Shown here piece by piece: positions 11,968 through 24,247 of a stretch of DNA of 64,000 nt. A model generated the notes under the pieces. The model saw nothing but the letters and a program-made list of their open reading frames with translations. It did not search any database and was not told the DNA's origin. Each line of letters opens with the position of its first letter. Position 1 is the stretch's first letter. Origin of the DNA: Planococcus citri (Eukaryota > Arthropoda > Insecta > Hemiptera > Pseudococcidae); NCBI RefSeq assembly GCF_950023065.1, contig NC_088678.1, forward strand, positions 63,022,460 to 63,086,459, given 5' to 3'. The position numbers and the translations under genes were made by a program.

Positions 11968-12144
11968 CAGTAAACTTCGCTTAATGTTATAACGTTTGTC
12001 CCAACCCATTTTAATAACATTAAGCGACTTATAACATAAACCGATTGAAATGTAATGGGATATTAACAGATCGGGACCAGACGATTTTAATAACATAAAG
12101 CGATTTATAACATTAACCGTTATAATAATAAGCGAAGTTTACTG
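11968..12144. mobile_element. 177-bp TA-flanked MITE
   Basis: It starts CAGTAAACTTCGCTTA and ends TAAGCGAAGTTTACTG, perfect 16-base inverted termini. TA dinucleotides flank both sides (11966-11967 and 12145-12146). The interior repeats ATAACATTAAGCGACTTATAAC-like words in both orientations. TA duplication and CAGT termini place it in the Tc1/mariner/pogo superfamily as a non-autonomous element. The near-perfect ends suggest fairly recent movement. Its internal GTTATAACG words resemble those of the larger element at 25287-26132. Confidence 0.8.
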
Positions 12145-12146
12145 TA

Positions 12147-15000
12147 CTTCTAAAATCACGAAACCAATTTCAATTTATCAAAAATATTGTGTAAAATTAT
12201 AGTTCACTTTAACAATCCCATTTTAAAATCTTCACGCCAATCTAGAACAATAATTTCCCAACCTAAATCAAACAACAATTGACCAAATGCTCATAGAAAA
12301 GAAGGAGAAACTCAAAAATCATTCTTTTCTATATTTTTAAGTCAATACTTCTCCTATCCCTCTCTCCTTCATCAACACAAAATTTTAAAAAATTCAAAGT
12401 TTGAAAATTAAGGAAATTTTCAATTTTAAACATTCCATCCAAAAAAAGATTATCTGTTCTCGTTCTTCACAGCCCTTATGAGCCAAAATGAACTCAGAAA
12501 GGGCCCGTTTACTCCCTCCTTCCCTCTCTTCCAACCCACACCAAAAAAATTTACTTGAAAAATTATTAAATTTTTCGAATTAAAGAAAACTGAAGCTCAT
12601 AATTCGTAAAATTTTCAAATTTGGAAAAAAGTGTTGGCGATAATTTATTTTTAGAAGAAATTGACAATTTGCAATGAATTTGAAAACTCCAATAACTGAA
12701 ACAACTTCATGGATGATAATTCTATGTACCTTCAGCCCTTCGAAAAATCCGGGTACGGGGCAATTTAGCTCTCTGACATCTTCCCTTCCTCCTCTCTCCT
12801 TTCCCATCAATTAGAAAAAAATCAATACCTACAATTCATTGTAGATACGAGTTGTTGTTATTGATTTTTTAAAAATGTATTTCATCCAGAATTTTTTGAT
12901 TTACATAATTTGACAAAAGCAAAAATTTCGGACACAAAAAACTTCCTCAAAACCATTTCTCTTTTCAACTTTCCCCCTTTGTTCAAGTGCTCAATCACCG
13001 AGACACCACTTCAAATCAATACGATAGTTAGCACCTTCCACGTAGGTAGTTTATTCTCGAAAACTTTCAAGTGCACCAAGTAGTAGGTAGGTAAATTAGT
13101 CTTTGTTATACATACAAAAATACCAAATTTCAACTCGCTACAATGGTGTCGACCATGAAACCTAATCCATTTTTTCATCATATTATTCACGATCCTCTAC
13201 AAACCATTCGATATCCTTATCACCAAACCAACTTCTCTATCACTTGAACGATTTCTCAAAAGTAATACATAATTTTTCGAATTATACGATGAGTTTGTAG
13301 AGTAAAACGACAGCTCGTTGAGCTCATGAAAAGAAATAACGCGCAGGTATCTGTAATCCTTACAGACATGGTGTTTCGATATCATCGATTCGTAATGACT
13401 TTACCCTTGAAAATATGTACAAGATAGGGTACGGGACATACCTATAACTGAACAACTGTCATCGAGTACCTTTATTATAATACATACGTTTACGTATTAG
13501 GTAGTCTCGTATATACTATGCAAAGTAATTTTATACACTCGGACGAATACAACATGCTTCGAGTATACGGAGGTGTGCATGGCAGAGCAATACGAGTACA
13601 TGCTGACCTAGTTCTTTCTTATATACCATCGCAAAAACGAGTTAACGATGTAAAAAAAATATAAGAAACCACCCTTATGAATTAATAATTATTTTCACTT
13701 CAACTGATACGTCATAATACGTAATATAGCGTACTCCAAGTCGAACCTTGGCAATAATTTCACGTTCATATGAACTACTTAAAGTCCAAGTCGATGAAGA
13801 CGAGACGTGTTGTGTGCTTTTCCAAGTCTCGAAATTATTCATTATGTATTATTATAGTACGTATAGTTTAGTGTACTGTTTCTCTATCTCTTTCTCTTTA
13901 CATCTATTTCCTTCTCTTTGTTTAATCTGCTTGGCGTGTTTGAGTACAGTACAATGAACGTGTGCAGTCAACTACGAAAAGCTTAAGATATGGTTATCAA
14001 GATTTTTACAAATAGAAACCAACAAAACGATTAAATGGCTCAACAAGTGACTTTATACGTAGATATACGCATTTTGTTGATCATTTTTCTCAAATTTTTA
14101 TTAGCTCGACGAAAGCTCGTGCGTACGAGTAATCGTTATAAATCTCGCAAGGGTCCATCGTCCTTTTTATTCGCAACCACGGATCGCCATTTTGAGCACA
14201 CGTGTGCCTAATTGCGTCTGGCTATACGCTTTGGCTCCACAACTAAAAGAGCAATATTGCGGAGCAAAAAACCGTAGACAATTTTTTTTACACGTATCAT
14301 TAACCTCTAAGTCGCGAAAGTATGCGGACAATTTGCGGTTTTTCAACTCACTGCAGAGGTAGCTTCTGCGTGATGATGAGTTAACTGGTTACGACAACTC
14401 ACGATGAGAAGCAACATCTTAGGATGAAAAACCGCAACGGCAACGCAGCCTGGAATACCCATCGAACTGAGCGTATTATAAAAATAACGCTCAATTTTCC
14501 CGCAAAAGAATTCCAATATCCTTGAAGATTTTTTTTTTCCAACGTTGACGAAAGGAAAAAAAAGCCCATGAGCCAGACGACTTTGAAAACGTCGCTTTCT
14601 AGACAGCTTTTGGTATGGCCGTTGCGACTATATCTGTGTTTATTTTCTTTTCAGCATTGTAACGCGACTGGCCCGGTGCCATTTAGCTTTCATTTTATAT
14701 TAATGACTTCTATCAATCTTCTCTCAGCGGCGAAGAACCAAGTTTACGATAAATCAAGACTTATGCTTGAATGACGACGATGTTTTTTTTCCCTTACGAT
14801 TTCTTCACTCTTCGGTTTCTGTCGTATAGTACGTTTACACCGATTCATTCGTCGGACTTGAGGAATGCTATGTGTAGCGACGACATCGAATTAGAGAGCG
14901 TACCATTGTCTTTCCTTCGGAAATCAGGTTGCTGGAGATTTTTTTTCCACTGGATATTACAGGGTTTTGAATGTTCGATGGGCAGATGAGGTGTGAGAGG
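12147..15000. other. Mainly unique DNA, no supported gene
   Basis: The part 12.15-12.95 kb is AT-rich. From about 13.0 kb the sequence becomes more complex, with TACGAGTA, GTAGGTA and CGACGA words typical of the unique islands here. Two adjacent plus-strand frames at 14568-14774 and 14771-14989 have no recognisable domain. I see no transposon ends. This is probably intergenic or intronic DNA with possible regulatory content. Confidence 0.4.
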
Positions 15001-15667
15001 TTACAGTACGTTTATGTAGATCACCGATGGATTAACAGTGGCCTGGATACCGAGTATAGAAAATTCGGAGTTTGAAAAATAGTTTTGGATTATCGAGCAG
15101 TGCTGCCAACATTCGAGATATTTCTTGAAATATCGAAAATTTCCACTAATTTTCAACATTGTCTTAAAATGTTTAGATCTTTCTGAACTTTTCGATTTTT
15201 TTTTAAAATAAATTTGCCTACAATGCTTGAAAGAAAGGACATTTTCTGGATACACCAACTCAATACTACAATTTCAAGAATCCTTCAAAGAGAGGGAATG
15301 AGGTGGGAGGGAGGGTGTGGGGGGGTCAAAATTCTTCAAAAATTTAAATTTGTACTCAAAGAATTAAATAAACTAATCTTTACAATCGCGTTTTTCCTGT
15401 TTTTTGATAAATTTTTTCAAAGAAAAGTTTTTCAGTGAAGTTTGAGAATGCAACGTTGCCAATACTCGATTGATTCTCGACTTGAAAAAGGAATTATTAA
15501 CAATAAATACAAATTAAAATGGTCAGATTTATGACAGAAAGTTGAAATATTCATTTTCCTATCTGGGGTTGAAAAGTACTACTTTTCCAACCTCGCGAGA
15601 ATCGCTCGGATGTAAAAATAAGTACTTTCCACCCTCGTTCAGGAAAAATTACTTCATTAAACTCGGA

Positions 15668-15752
15668 GAAAAAGTGATTTTGAACTCGTGTGAGTTGTTC
15701 CCCTCACTTCGTTCGGGTCACAAACCTCACCCTCGTCAAAAATCACTTTTTC
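15668..15752. repeat. Hairpin with perfect 14-base arms
   Basis: GAAAAAGTGATTTT (15668-15681) is the exact reverse complement of AAAATCACTTTTTC (15739-15752), with a 57-base loop. The loop holds CCCTCACTTCGTTCGGG, a word shared with the satellite at 4.7-5.5 kb. It sits in an otherwise non-repetitive gap of the GTTGCCAAT array. Confidence 0.6.
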
Positions 15753-17085
15753 GGCCATCGTTGTGTAATATACTATTAAAAACATCACCGAATTTCAGTT
15801 CTGAAAAATCAGATAACTTTTCAGGTTTGCAACGTTGCCAATGTTAGATTTTGTACCATTGTACCTACAAGAAAAAATCGACTTATTCGAAGTCATTCAT
15901 AATAATTAAAACTGAAATTACAAAATTTGAGGAAAAGTACGCAGATTTCATACCCAATTTCATTTCTAAAAGGACAAATTACATTTCAAGAATTTTGCGT
16001 TGATGCGACGTTGCCAATTATTGATTTTGTACCAGAAATGTTGATCTATTGAAGGTATATTTACTATTAAAACTGAAATAAGTAACAGAATCATTTAAAA
16101 ATATTGCCCACTCTCAATTCAACGACTTTTTGAGGAGAATTTTTCGACAAAGCGACGTTGCCAATTATTGATTTTGTACCAGAAAGGTTGATCTATTGAA
16201 GTCATCAACAAATTGAACTTGAAATAAGTCACAGAATTTGAGGGAAAAGGTGAAGATCTCCATTTAAAAATGTTACCCACTCTCAATTCAACGATTTTTT
16301 GAGAATTTTTCGACAAAGCAACGTTGCCAATTATTTATTTTGATTTTGTACCAGACTTAACAGAATTGGAGGGAAAAGGTGAAGATCTTCATTTAAAAAT
16401 GTTGCCCACTCTCAATTCAACGACTTTCTGAGGAGAATTTTTCGACAAAGCGGCGTTGCCAATTATTGATTTTGTACCAGAAAGGTTGATCTATTGAAAT
16501 TATCAACAATTGAACTTGAAATAAGCAACAGAATTTGAGGGAAAAGGTGAAGATCTCCATTTAAAAATATTGCTCACTTTCAATTCAACGATTTTTTGAG
16601 AATTTTTCGACAAAGCAACGTTGCTAATTGTTTATTTTGATTTTGTGCCAGACTAACAGAATTGGAGGGAAAAGGTGAAGATCTTCATTTAAAAATGTTG
16701 CGCACTCTCAATTCAACGACTTTTTGAGGAGAATTTTTCGACAAAGCGGCGTTGCCAATTATTGATTTTGTACCAGAAAGGTTGATCTATTGAAGTCATC
16801 AACAAATTTAACTTGAAATAAGTTACAGAATTTGAGGGAAAAGGTGGAGATCTTCATTTAAAAATAAGTATGCCTACTTTCAGTTCTACTTTTGAAAATT
16901 TGTCAACGGAGCGACGTTGCCAATTATTGATTTTGTACAAGAATATGCAATTTATTGAAATCATTCGCTATTAAAATAAAATTGAAATGACCGAATTTCA
17001 GACATTACGTGAAAATATTCGTTTCAAAATACAGCCTAATTTCAATCTTGAAAGGATAATACATAATAACTCTTCAAGAAATTTA

Positions 17086-18924
17086 GTCGGGGAGCCCGCA
17101 TAAGGATCACTTGCACCCCCCTGCCGATTCTCCGGGACAACTTTTTTCTTAATGGGTAAGTCCTAAGGAACATTTCTAGCCCTTGTCCTCAAAAAAAAAA
17201 GTGGCCCTACTCACAAAATGGCGGCCATTTTGATTGACAGGTCAGTCGAAATCGCAGGTTTTGCGTTCCAACATAGGACTTTCACAGAATGTTTTAAACT
17301 GTACAAATGTAGATCGAAAGAGCAGGCAAAAATTCATCACCTGTCAAAATTTCAAGTGCTAAAGTGCCTTTTTCGATTTTTGGTGAATTTTCAAAAATCA
17401 AATTTTGGCCAAAATGTGAGAAAAAAATCAAAATTTTACCAAATTGACCTAGAAATCTGAAATTTGGGATATATCCTATTTTCGACCTGTCAAATCGATT
17501 GGAAACTGTTTCAAACCGTTTTGAGCAGTTCTGGAGCCTCCAGCAGATTTTTGAACCTCGAAATTCTCACAAAATTTCATCAAATGGAGTTGGAAAGCCG
17601 AAATTCATTCTGCAAACTAATTTCAATACGCTATGAAGTCGACTGCAAGTGATTTTCAAGTCGTTTTGGAGCCTCCAGCAGATTTTTGAAACTTGAAATT
17701 TCCCCAAAATTTCATCAAATGAGGTTACACAGCTGAAATTAACTCTGCACATCAATTTCAATATGCTATGAAGTCGACTGCAGGTGATTTTCAAGTCGTT
17801 TTGGAGCCTCCAAATGTTTTAAAATTACTGGAGCCTCCAGTAGATTTTTGAAGCTTGAAATTTCCCCAAAATTTCATCAAATGTGGTTAGCAAGCCGAAA
17901 TTTACTCTGCAAACTAATTTCAATACAATATAAAGTCGATTGCATGGTGGTTTCAAGTGGTTTTGAAACTTCCAGCTACTTTTTCGAAATTTTAATTCTC
18001 CTAAAAACGCGATGAAACTTTTCAAAAAGTCACTGGTGGCTCCAAAATTACTTGAACTCGCCTGAAGTCGTCTTCAGAAGGTGTTAAAATTGATGCGCAG
18101 AGTTAATTTCAGCTGTCTAACCTCATTTGATGAAATTTTGGGGAAATTTCAAGTTTCAAAAATCTGCTGGAGGCTCCAAAACGACTTGAAAATCACTTGC
18201 AGTCGACTTTTTAGCGTATTGAAATTAGTTTGCAGAATTAATTTCGGCTTTCCAACTCCATTTGATGAAATTTTGTGAGAATTTCAAGTTTCAAAAATCT
18301 GCTGGAGGCTCCAGTAATTTTCAAAAAATCGCTAGAAGCTCCAAAACGACTTGAAAATTACCTGCAGTCGACTTCATAGCGTATTGAAATTAGTTTGCAG
18401 AATGAATTTCGGCTTTCCAACTCCATTTGATGAAATTTTGTGAGAATTTCGAGGTTCAAAAATCTGCTGGAGGCTCCAGAACTGCTCAAAACGGTTTGAA
18501 ACAGTTTCCAATCGATTTGACAGGTCGAAAATAGGATATATCCCAAATTTCAGATTTCTAGGTCAATTTGGTAAAATTTTGATTTTTTTCTCACATTTTG
18601 GACAAAATTTGATTTTTGAAAATTCACCAAAAATCGAAAAAGGCACTTTAGCACTTGAAATTTTGACAGGTGATGAATTTTTGCCTGCTCTTTCGATCTA
18701 CCTTTGTACAGTTTAAAAAATTCCGTGAAAGTCCTATGTTGGAACGCAAAACCTGCGATTTCGACTGACCTGTCAATCAAAATGGCCGCCATTTTGTAAG
18801 TAGGGCCACTTTTTTTTTTGAGGACAAGGGCTAGAAATGTTCCTTAGGACTTCCCCTTTAAGAAAAAAGTTGTCCCGGAGAATCGGCAGGGGGGTGCAAG
18901 TGATCCTTATGCGGGCCCCCCGAC
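17086..18924. mobile_element. Foldback element A, complete copy
   Basis: The outer arms (about 17086-17655 and 18355-18924) are near-identical inverted copies. Paired coordinates sum to 36010, and the two 80-residue chance ORFs in the arms differ at only three residues. Ends read GTCGGGGAGCCCGC and its near complement. Inside each arm lie tandem units of about 135 bases built on GGAGCCTCCAGCAGATTTTTGAAAC, seen at 17533, 17668 and 17802. Long inverted arms made partly of tandem repeats match the architecture of Drosophila Foldback and Galileo-type elements. No transposase ORF is present, so it is non-autonomous. It lies inside the GTTGCCAAT array. I could not define a target duplication because array units vary. 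Confidence 0.75.
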
Positions 18925-19289
18925 TTTCAGGTAAAATTCGAAAATGCGACGTTGCCAATAATGCATTTTACTTAGTAAAAATCGAGCAACCTTTGTTCAA
19001 TGGTGATTCGCATTTTCACTTAATATTGATGAAACTGCAGATAATTCATCTTTTATGGAATCAACAACCTTCAAAGCTTGGTACATAAATGTTTGTTCAC
19101 CACAGGAGCATTTTCATCATCTTAAAAGTGTAGGGGGGGGGGGGTTCGATACGAAGCATGCGGTTAATCCAATTCATAATTTGAATATGAACAGAGGTCA
19201 CCGTAGGAATCCACAGAGTGCTTCAAAGTTCAATAAAATACAATTTTGAAGAAATAATAAAAATGCGACGTTGCCAATAATCGATAATG

Positions 19290-20640
19290 ACTTCTATAAT
19301 GCTCGTGATAATGAATTTCCAATAAATTAAACGATACCTTTAACATTTTCTAAAAACATCAATTTCCAAATTTGATTCACCTCTGATTTTCAAAGAGTAG
19401 AATTTTTATGGGACTTTGTAGCTCCTTGAGTATGTCTAGTTCGGGTATTAAATTGAAGTAAAATTTTCAAGTGCCTTTTTCTATAATAAATTTCAAGCAC
19501 TATACGACCTTCTAAGCGATTCAATTGCACTGATAACACGCTTCAAAGGTTGAAAATATAGATATTCGTAATTTAATTTCACTTACGATAACATTCTGCT
19601 CATCAAGTATAACCATAAATTCAATATATTGTACTCGAGTCGGTACTCACCTAAAACAAACAAAACAAATAAAGTCTTCATTAATATCAATGGTCATTAA
19701 TTACATGCATTAAAATCGAGTCACTACAATACAGTACTTAATTATGATTAGCGATACGATTTGATAATTTTTCGCTACATACCAAGTACATATTTCCTCT
19801 TCCTCTCTTTTCTTCTGCCCCATAAAATTAAAAACAGCAACATTCTACACAACAGCAAAGAAATACGCACCGTCCTCCTACATCCTCAAAAAAAGAGAAA
19901 ACCCCCCCACACCCCTAGCTCCCTCTACATAAACTTACAAAACGTCGACGCAATAATCCTGTGAAATTTCCATCTATACCTCATTCATCACAACCAAATG
20001 CGGCTCACAGCACAGACCCCGCGCGTAAATAATTAGACTCAGCAAAGCGGGTCACAAGGGCTATCACCTTAAGCTGGTACATTTTCGTCGGTGCGAATAT
20101 TAAATTCCTCTCTTACTCGTACAGTTACTTGGCTGAATCCTCGGGACGCAGCGCAGCCTTTTGCAACGGCACTTAATAAATTCAACTTGTAAACGGTATT
20201 ACGCCGGGCTTAAATTTCACCAAATTACCACCCTTTTATCCACGCATAGTAATTCCAAAGTACGACGAAGGTGACGGGCCGGGCGCTGTAGCGTTGGATA
20301 CGATCATATTTAGGCATAGATACAAATCAAAACAAACCTCTTGTGTACCATTTTCCATTCCCCTCCAATTTCTTATTTGTATCTGGTTCAATGAACTTGC
20401 TCGAAGAGCGCGGAGCCGGGGCGGCGCGGCGGTGTACAACGTGTGCATTGAGACAGTCGCCGAACCGAGTAAATAGCGAAATAAATGGGTCATTTCGCGT
20501 TAAATTATCCGATCTCTTTAATTTCTCGTTCTCGTACTCTCGTAAGTTATACTTTTAGTTAGTGTATCGGTTCGCAGTTCAATTCGACTCGAAATCAAAC
20601 TCGTTTTTGGCTAATTTATCTTCGCGTTTCCCTTCTTATA
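19290..20640. other. Unique DNA with a short GC-rich patch
   Basis: No transposon structure. At 20395-20470 there is a local GC-rich patch (GGAGCCGGGGCGGCGCGGCGG) with frames open on both strands (20236-20493 minus; 20343-20558 plus), none recognisable. It could be a regulatory island or untranslated exon of the gene suggested at 20644-20678. Confidence 0.35.
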
Positions 20641-20643
20641 TAG

Positions 20644-20678
20644 GTACCGATTCTGATGAAGAATTACAACCCTTAAAG
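20644..20678 (+). CDS. Candidate small internal exon encoding an acidic stretch
   Basis: A strong polypyrimidine tract (CGTTTCCCTTCTTATATAG) ends in an AG at 20642-20643. The next 35 bases read, in the only frame open throughout, GT-ACC-GAT-TCT-GAT-GAA-GAA and on (residues TDSDEELQPLK), then GTACCT as a possible donor at 20679. If that donor is not used, the frame continues into a basic stretch (VPHRKRAAGG). Acidic-then-basic composition suggests a casein-kinase-type phosphorylation patch beside a nuclear signal, but this is inference. Exons this small arise by chance easily, so confidence is low. Confidence 0.22.
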
Positions 20679-20759
20679 GTACCTCATCGTAAGAGAGCCG
20701 CCGGAGGTCACCTGGTTATATGGTATTTTACACGTTTCAAACCAAATGGTGGGGTTTGA

Positions 20760-21100
20760 TGTACTCGTATATTATAATCTGGACGTACAACAATGTCCGG
20801 GTCTAAGGGGCAGCGTTTAATTAAACCTCATCAACGAATAACACGACTATAGTCACGAGCCAGAGACAGCTGCTCATTTGTACCTAACTATATAGGGGCA
20901 CCTGTAAGCGAGCGCATGTTTCCTCCAGCACCTGTATGAGTTTTGGTGAATGGATGTACATTTTAGAAGATTCGGTTTCAGATTAAAAAGGCGTAAGACA
21001 ATTCCAATGAGGGTGAAAAATCGAATGCAAGATTCTAAAATTGGTTCGATTGCATTGAAAAAAAAAATTGGATCATTTTTTGTTGTTTTTCTCGAGGTTT
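20760..21100. other. Unique DNA, nothing specific seen
   Basis: Short unique stretch between the exon candidate and the repeats that begin at about 21.1 kb. No coding or structural feature identified. Confidence 0.35.
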
Positions 21101-21740
21101 TCAACTACAGGATTTCCAACGAGTTTCCAGATTATTCTGGAAGGATTTTCCAAATACGTATTCCGAACAAAGTCATAAACAACTTTGAGGTTTAGCAGAA
21201 TTTTTTCGTGGAGTCTTGAACAGTGTGATAGAGTTTTAAAAATGTACATATTTTAAGATGATTCCGATACTGAAAGGGAGGTTGCAATTTTGAATAAATT
21301 CCTAAATATTTTGGGAGAATTTTTCAATTTTGAATTTTTTTTTGAAAATTCATGATTTTTAAATCTATTTTAAATGAATTCCTCGAGATTTTGGAAGAAT
21401 TTTGAATGCGTTCTTGACAGATTATGGAATCTTCAAAGGATCTTTACACGATTCTGAGAGAATTTTCCGATCTTGAAAAGATTCTTGACTTTGGGCAAAT
21501 TTTCATTAATTTTGACAAGTTTTAATGAGATCTCTAGATAAATTTAGGACTTCTCGATTTCAAATCAATTCTCAAAGATTTTGAGAGAATTTTGAATGAG
21601 TTCTTGAACAAATATGGGATTTTTAATTAATTTCTAGGTGATTCTGGGAGGACTTACGGATTTCAAATTAGGTAATAAACTAATCGCCAAACTAATTTTG
21701 AGAGAACTTTCTCGATTTTGAATGGCTTCAATGGATTTTT
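21100..21740 (+). repeat. Degenerate array with GATTTTGGGAGAATTTT units
   Basis: Related words recur near 21308, 21387, 21450, 21575, 21640 and 21694: GATTYTGRGAGAATTTT, usually followed by CGATTTTGAATG and GTTCTTGAC. Spacing is roughly 55-125 bases. Similar words continue from about 22.64 to 23.2 kb. It is non-coding, with stops in all frames. Confidence 0.55.
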
Positions 21741-21779
21741 CGATGCCAAAAATTGCTTGAAATTTTTGCTTCTTTGCAA

Positions 21780-22480
21780 ATAATTATTCTCATGAAGGTT
21801 CACTCTTTTTCTACAAAAAAATGTCAAAGTCACGCTCCATTTTAGCCGACGTTGCCTAAAATTTTCAAAATTCTGCTTTTTGCCAAGTGCTAAAAATTCT
21901 CACTTTTCTGCCGAAAAAATGTGTTGTTTGCTAAAAAAGGGCATCTAAGAGGTAGTGAAAGTAGTGAAAAAGTAGTGAATTTAGTCAAAAAGGTAGTGAA
22001 AAAATACAAAACTTCACACGTTCAACAAAACCTTTCAAATCATTGTAAAAAAAGTTCATTTTTGACAAAATTGGCGACAACGTGTTGGAATATGTGACGT
22101 CAGTTTAGCTGGAAAATTTTCTTCCAATTTTCAAATTTTAAAAAAAATTTTCCCTTGAAAAATTTGAGTTTGTTTGTTAATTTTTTTTTTTTTTTTTGGA
22201 AAGGGAAGGGGGGGTCGAGTGAAGAGTTTTTTCAGGTTGAAAAAAATTAGGTAGTGACTTTTTCACCAAAAATTAACTGTAAATCCCATTTTTTTGCCGA
22301 AAATAGCTAAAAGTTATGCTTTTTGCTGAAATTGTAGTCTAGCTTTGCTTTTTGCCAAAAATCAAAAAGTGTCATTTTTTTCCAAAAGTCACACGAGTGT
22401 CACTTTTTTGCCAAGAATTTCTAAAAAGTCCTATTTGCTAAAATTTTTCCACTTTTGATCGAGTTTTTTTGGTGATATTT
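21780..22480 (+). repeat. Degenerate array with TTTTTGCCAAAAATTGCTAAAAAG units and GTAGTGAAA block
   Basis: Short units of about 40 bases with TTTTTGCC-AAAA-TTGCTAAAAAGTC recur throughout. A block at 21952-22010 repeats GTAGTGAAA five times. A longer piece (about 21940-22260), including a poly-T tract and GGGGGGGTCGAGTGAAGAG, recurs inverted at about 54420-54700. The same 40-base family recurs at 30710-30950 and 32640-33380. Confidence 0.55.
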
Positions 22481-22989
22481 TCTGCATTATAAATTTTTTC
22501 GGGTTTTGTTACTCTTTGATTACTTTTTCAAACTTTTTTGTTTACTGTAATTATGTAGTTATTTTTTTTCGGAAAAATTGACTGCTGTGTACGAGCCCTG
22601 CACTCCTGCAATGGATTTCCAAATATGTAATATCAAGGAGAGGGAATTTTTCAAATTTTGAATGGATTTCTAGACGATTTTAAAACAATTTTTCAAATTT
22701 AAATGGTTATTTGAGCTACAAGCGTAGCATTTCTTATGGATTTCAAGATGAATTGCCAAAATTTTTCGATTTTGAATGATTTCTTGAATCATTATCAATA
22801 CATTAGCAAATAATTCTGGAGAGAAAAGACGGTTGAGGGAAAATTTCTCAATTTTACGTGGTTTGTCGTACGAGTACTTTTGGAATTTTCAATCTGCAGA
22901 CGATTTCGGGAAGATTTCAATTTAACAATTTTGGCATTCTTAATTCTTTGAATTTTTTTTTGAACATCGTGAAATTTTTATGGATTTTC

Positions 22990-23195
22990 AATGATTCTAG
23001 AAAAATTCTCCACTTAGAATGTATTCTTATAAAAAGTCTTGGAAGAATGTTCGAAAGATTTCTAAAGAATTGGAATGCCAGTGGATTTTTCTTGATCGAT
23101 TTTTGGGAAATTTGTCTAATTTCCGATAGATTTCTGTATTTTTTCAACGCTTTGAACTGGATAAATGAAGTCGTTTCTCCGTTTCTTTCTCGCAA
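22990..23195 (-). repeat. Inverted partner of the repeat at 26645-26830
   Basis: On the minus strand this reads AAACGACTTCATTT, then CAGTTCAAAGCGTTGAAAAA, TACAGAAATCTATCGGAAAT, AAAAATCCACTGGCATT and GAACATTCTTCCAAGACTTT. The same series, with scattered substitutions, is on the plus strand at 26645-26830. The two copies are inverted relative to each other and about 3.5 kb apart. No stop interrupts the minus frame here, but the partner carries different changes, so I read it as a repeat rather than an exon. Confidence 0.6.
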
Positions 23196-23230
23196 AAATG
23201 CATGATCTTCAAGATTTATTTCCATCTCGA

Positions 23231-23935
23231 AATTGATTAGAAAACATCAGTTTCCTGGATTCTCAAGAAAAAAAATGAAAGATTCAAACCACCAAACGAT
23301 AATTTGAAAAGCTCGAACTTTCAAGTTGAACGCCCAACTTTTCATAATCGATATAAAACCTGGATTTTTTCATTTAAAAGTAAATGCGAAGTAATTGAAA
23401 TGCCTACTTAACATTTTCAAACTGTGCGAAAACATATTTACGATGCGTTTTGCCACGTAATAAAGACGCCATTTTGTGAATCAAATCAACCAATAAGGAA
23501 TGAAATTAATCGATAACGACTTCGAATTAGATAAAAGCAAAATTCAAATACGCAGGTATGTGTAGTGTGTACCTATCTGTATTCCGCGACGTAGCTGTAT
23601 GTACTTGAAAATTGGAAATTTGCATTTATTCGCAATAATGGCCCTGTTTTTGTTCATTTATCATCGGTTAACTTCGTTTAAAATCTATTTCTGCAACTAC
23701 GTCGAAATTTTCGTCAACCACGATTGCGAAAACACAAAAATACTTCGAATGAAAGCGTAAGCATCTCGTGAGATACCCTCGTACTACGTTGTTGCAGAAA
23801 AAAAGCCGAGAGGTTTGGTACAGTGAGATTAAAAATTCGAGAAATCATCTCGAAAATTACACGACGACGACGACGTATACACGATAATTCGAATATTATA
23901 CGCGCTTGTTATCATTATCAGTGCAGATAACGAGA
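23231..23935. other. Transition to unique DNA
   Basis: AT-rich to about 23.5 kb, then a more complex unique stretch with CGACGACGACGT (about 23861). No gene or transposon end seen. It may hold regulatory sequence for the ORF at 23936. Confidence 0.35.
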
Positions 23936-24247
23936 ATGGCATTACGTCTTAATAGGTCTGGCGTCAAAAACCTTCGAAGTGCTGCTCATCACATCATCGC
24001 ATCGCGAATACGAGTACAAGAAGAGAGAATCGTATTAAAAATATGGGTAATGGCGACGTTAGCTAACTATACGATAAACAGCCAAGGAGAGTGTGCGGTT
24101 ACGGGGACGAATAAATTAATAAAAATTAAGATTCGGCGCGAATTTTTACTACACAAGACTCCGGCGATGAGATGCAGAATAGTGTATTCGACGTGCGGTG
24201 CTGCGGACGAGTTAACGTTGCTAAAATATATAAAGGGTCACGAATGA
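23936..24247 (+). CDS. Hypothetical 103-residue ORF in a unique island
   Basis: An ATG in a favourable context (AGAATGG, A at -3 and G at +4) opens a 103-residue frame ending with a stop at 24245-24247. The peptide begins MALRLNRSGV, is basic, has no signal peptide or membrane segment, and contains scattered cysteines without a recognisable motif. It lies in a CpG-richer, non-repetitive island (23.5-25.2 kb), unlike the AT-rich surroundings, and this is the main reason for listing it. No domain is recognised. It could equally be an untranslated exon or chance. Confidence 0.2.
   Translation: MALRLNRSGVKNLRSAAHHIIASRIRVQEERIVLKIWVMATLANYTINSQGECAVTGTNKLIKIKIRREFLLHKTPAMRCRIVYSTCGAADELTLLKYIKGHE

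Larger units (their letters stand above)
15452..19280 (+). repeat. Tandem array with GCGACGTTGCCAATTATTG units, interrupted by a foldback
   Basis: The word ACGTTGCCAAT, usually followed by TATTGATTTTGTACCAGAAAGG, recurs at about 15452, 15832, 16007, 16154, 16321, 16454, 16618, 16750 and 16913, and beyond the foldback at about 18948 and 19265. From 16154 the spacings alternate between about 165 and 132 bases, giving a higher-order dimer of about 297-300. Other conserved unit words are GAGGGAAAAGGTGAAGATC, AAAAATGTTGCCCACTCTC and TTTTTCGACAAAG. Units left of 16.0 kb and right of 18.9 kb are more diverged, as expected at array edges. The foldback 17086-18924 lies within one unit. Confidence 0.8.

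Noticed and set aside
17218..17460. 80-residue ORF found twice, suggestive of a conserved protein
   Set aside because: Both copies are the inverted arms of one foldback, and the 62-kb and 51-kb relatives do not keep the frame.
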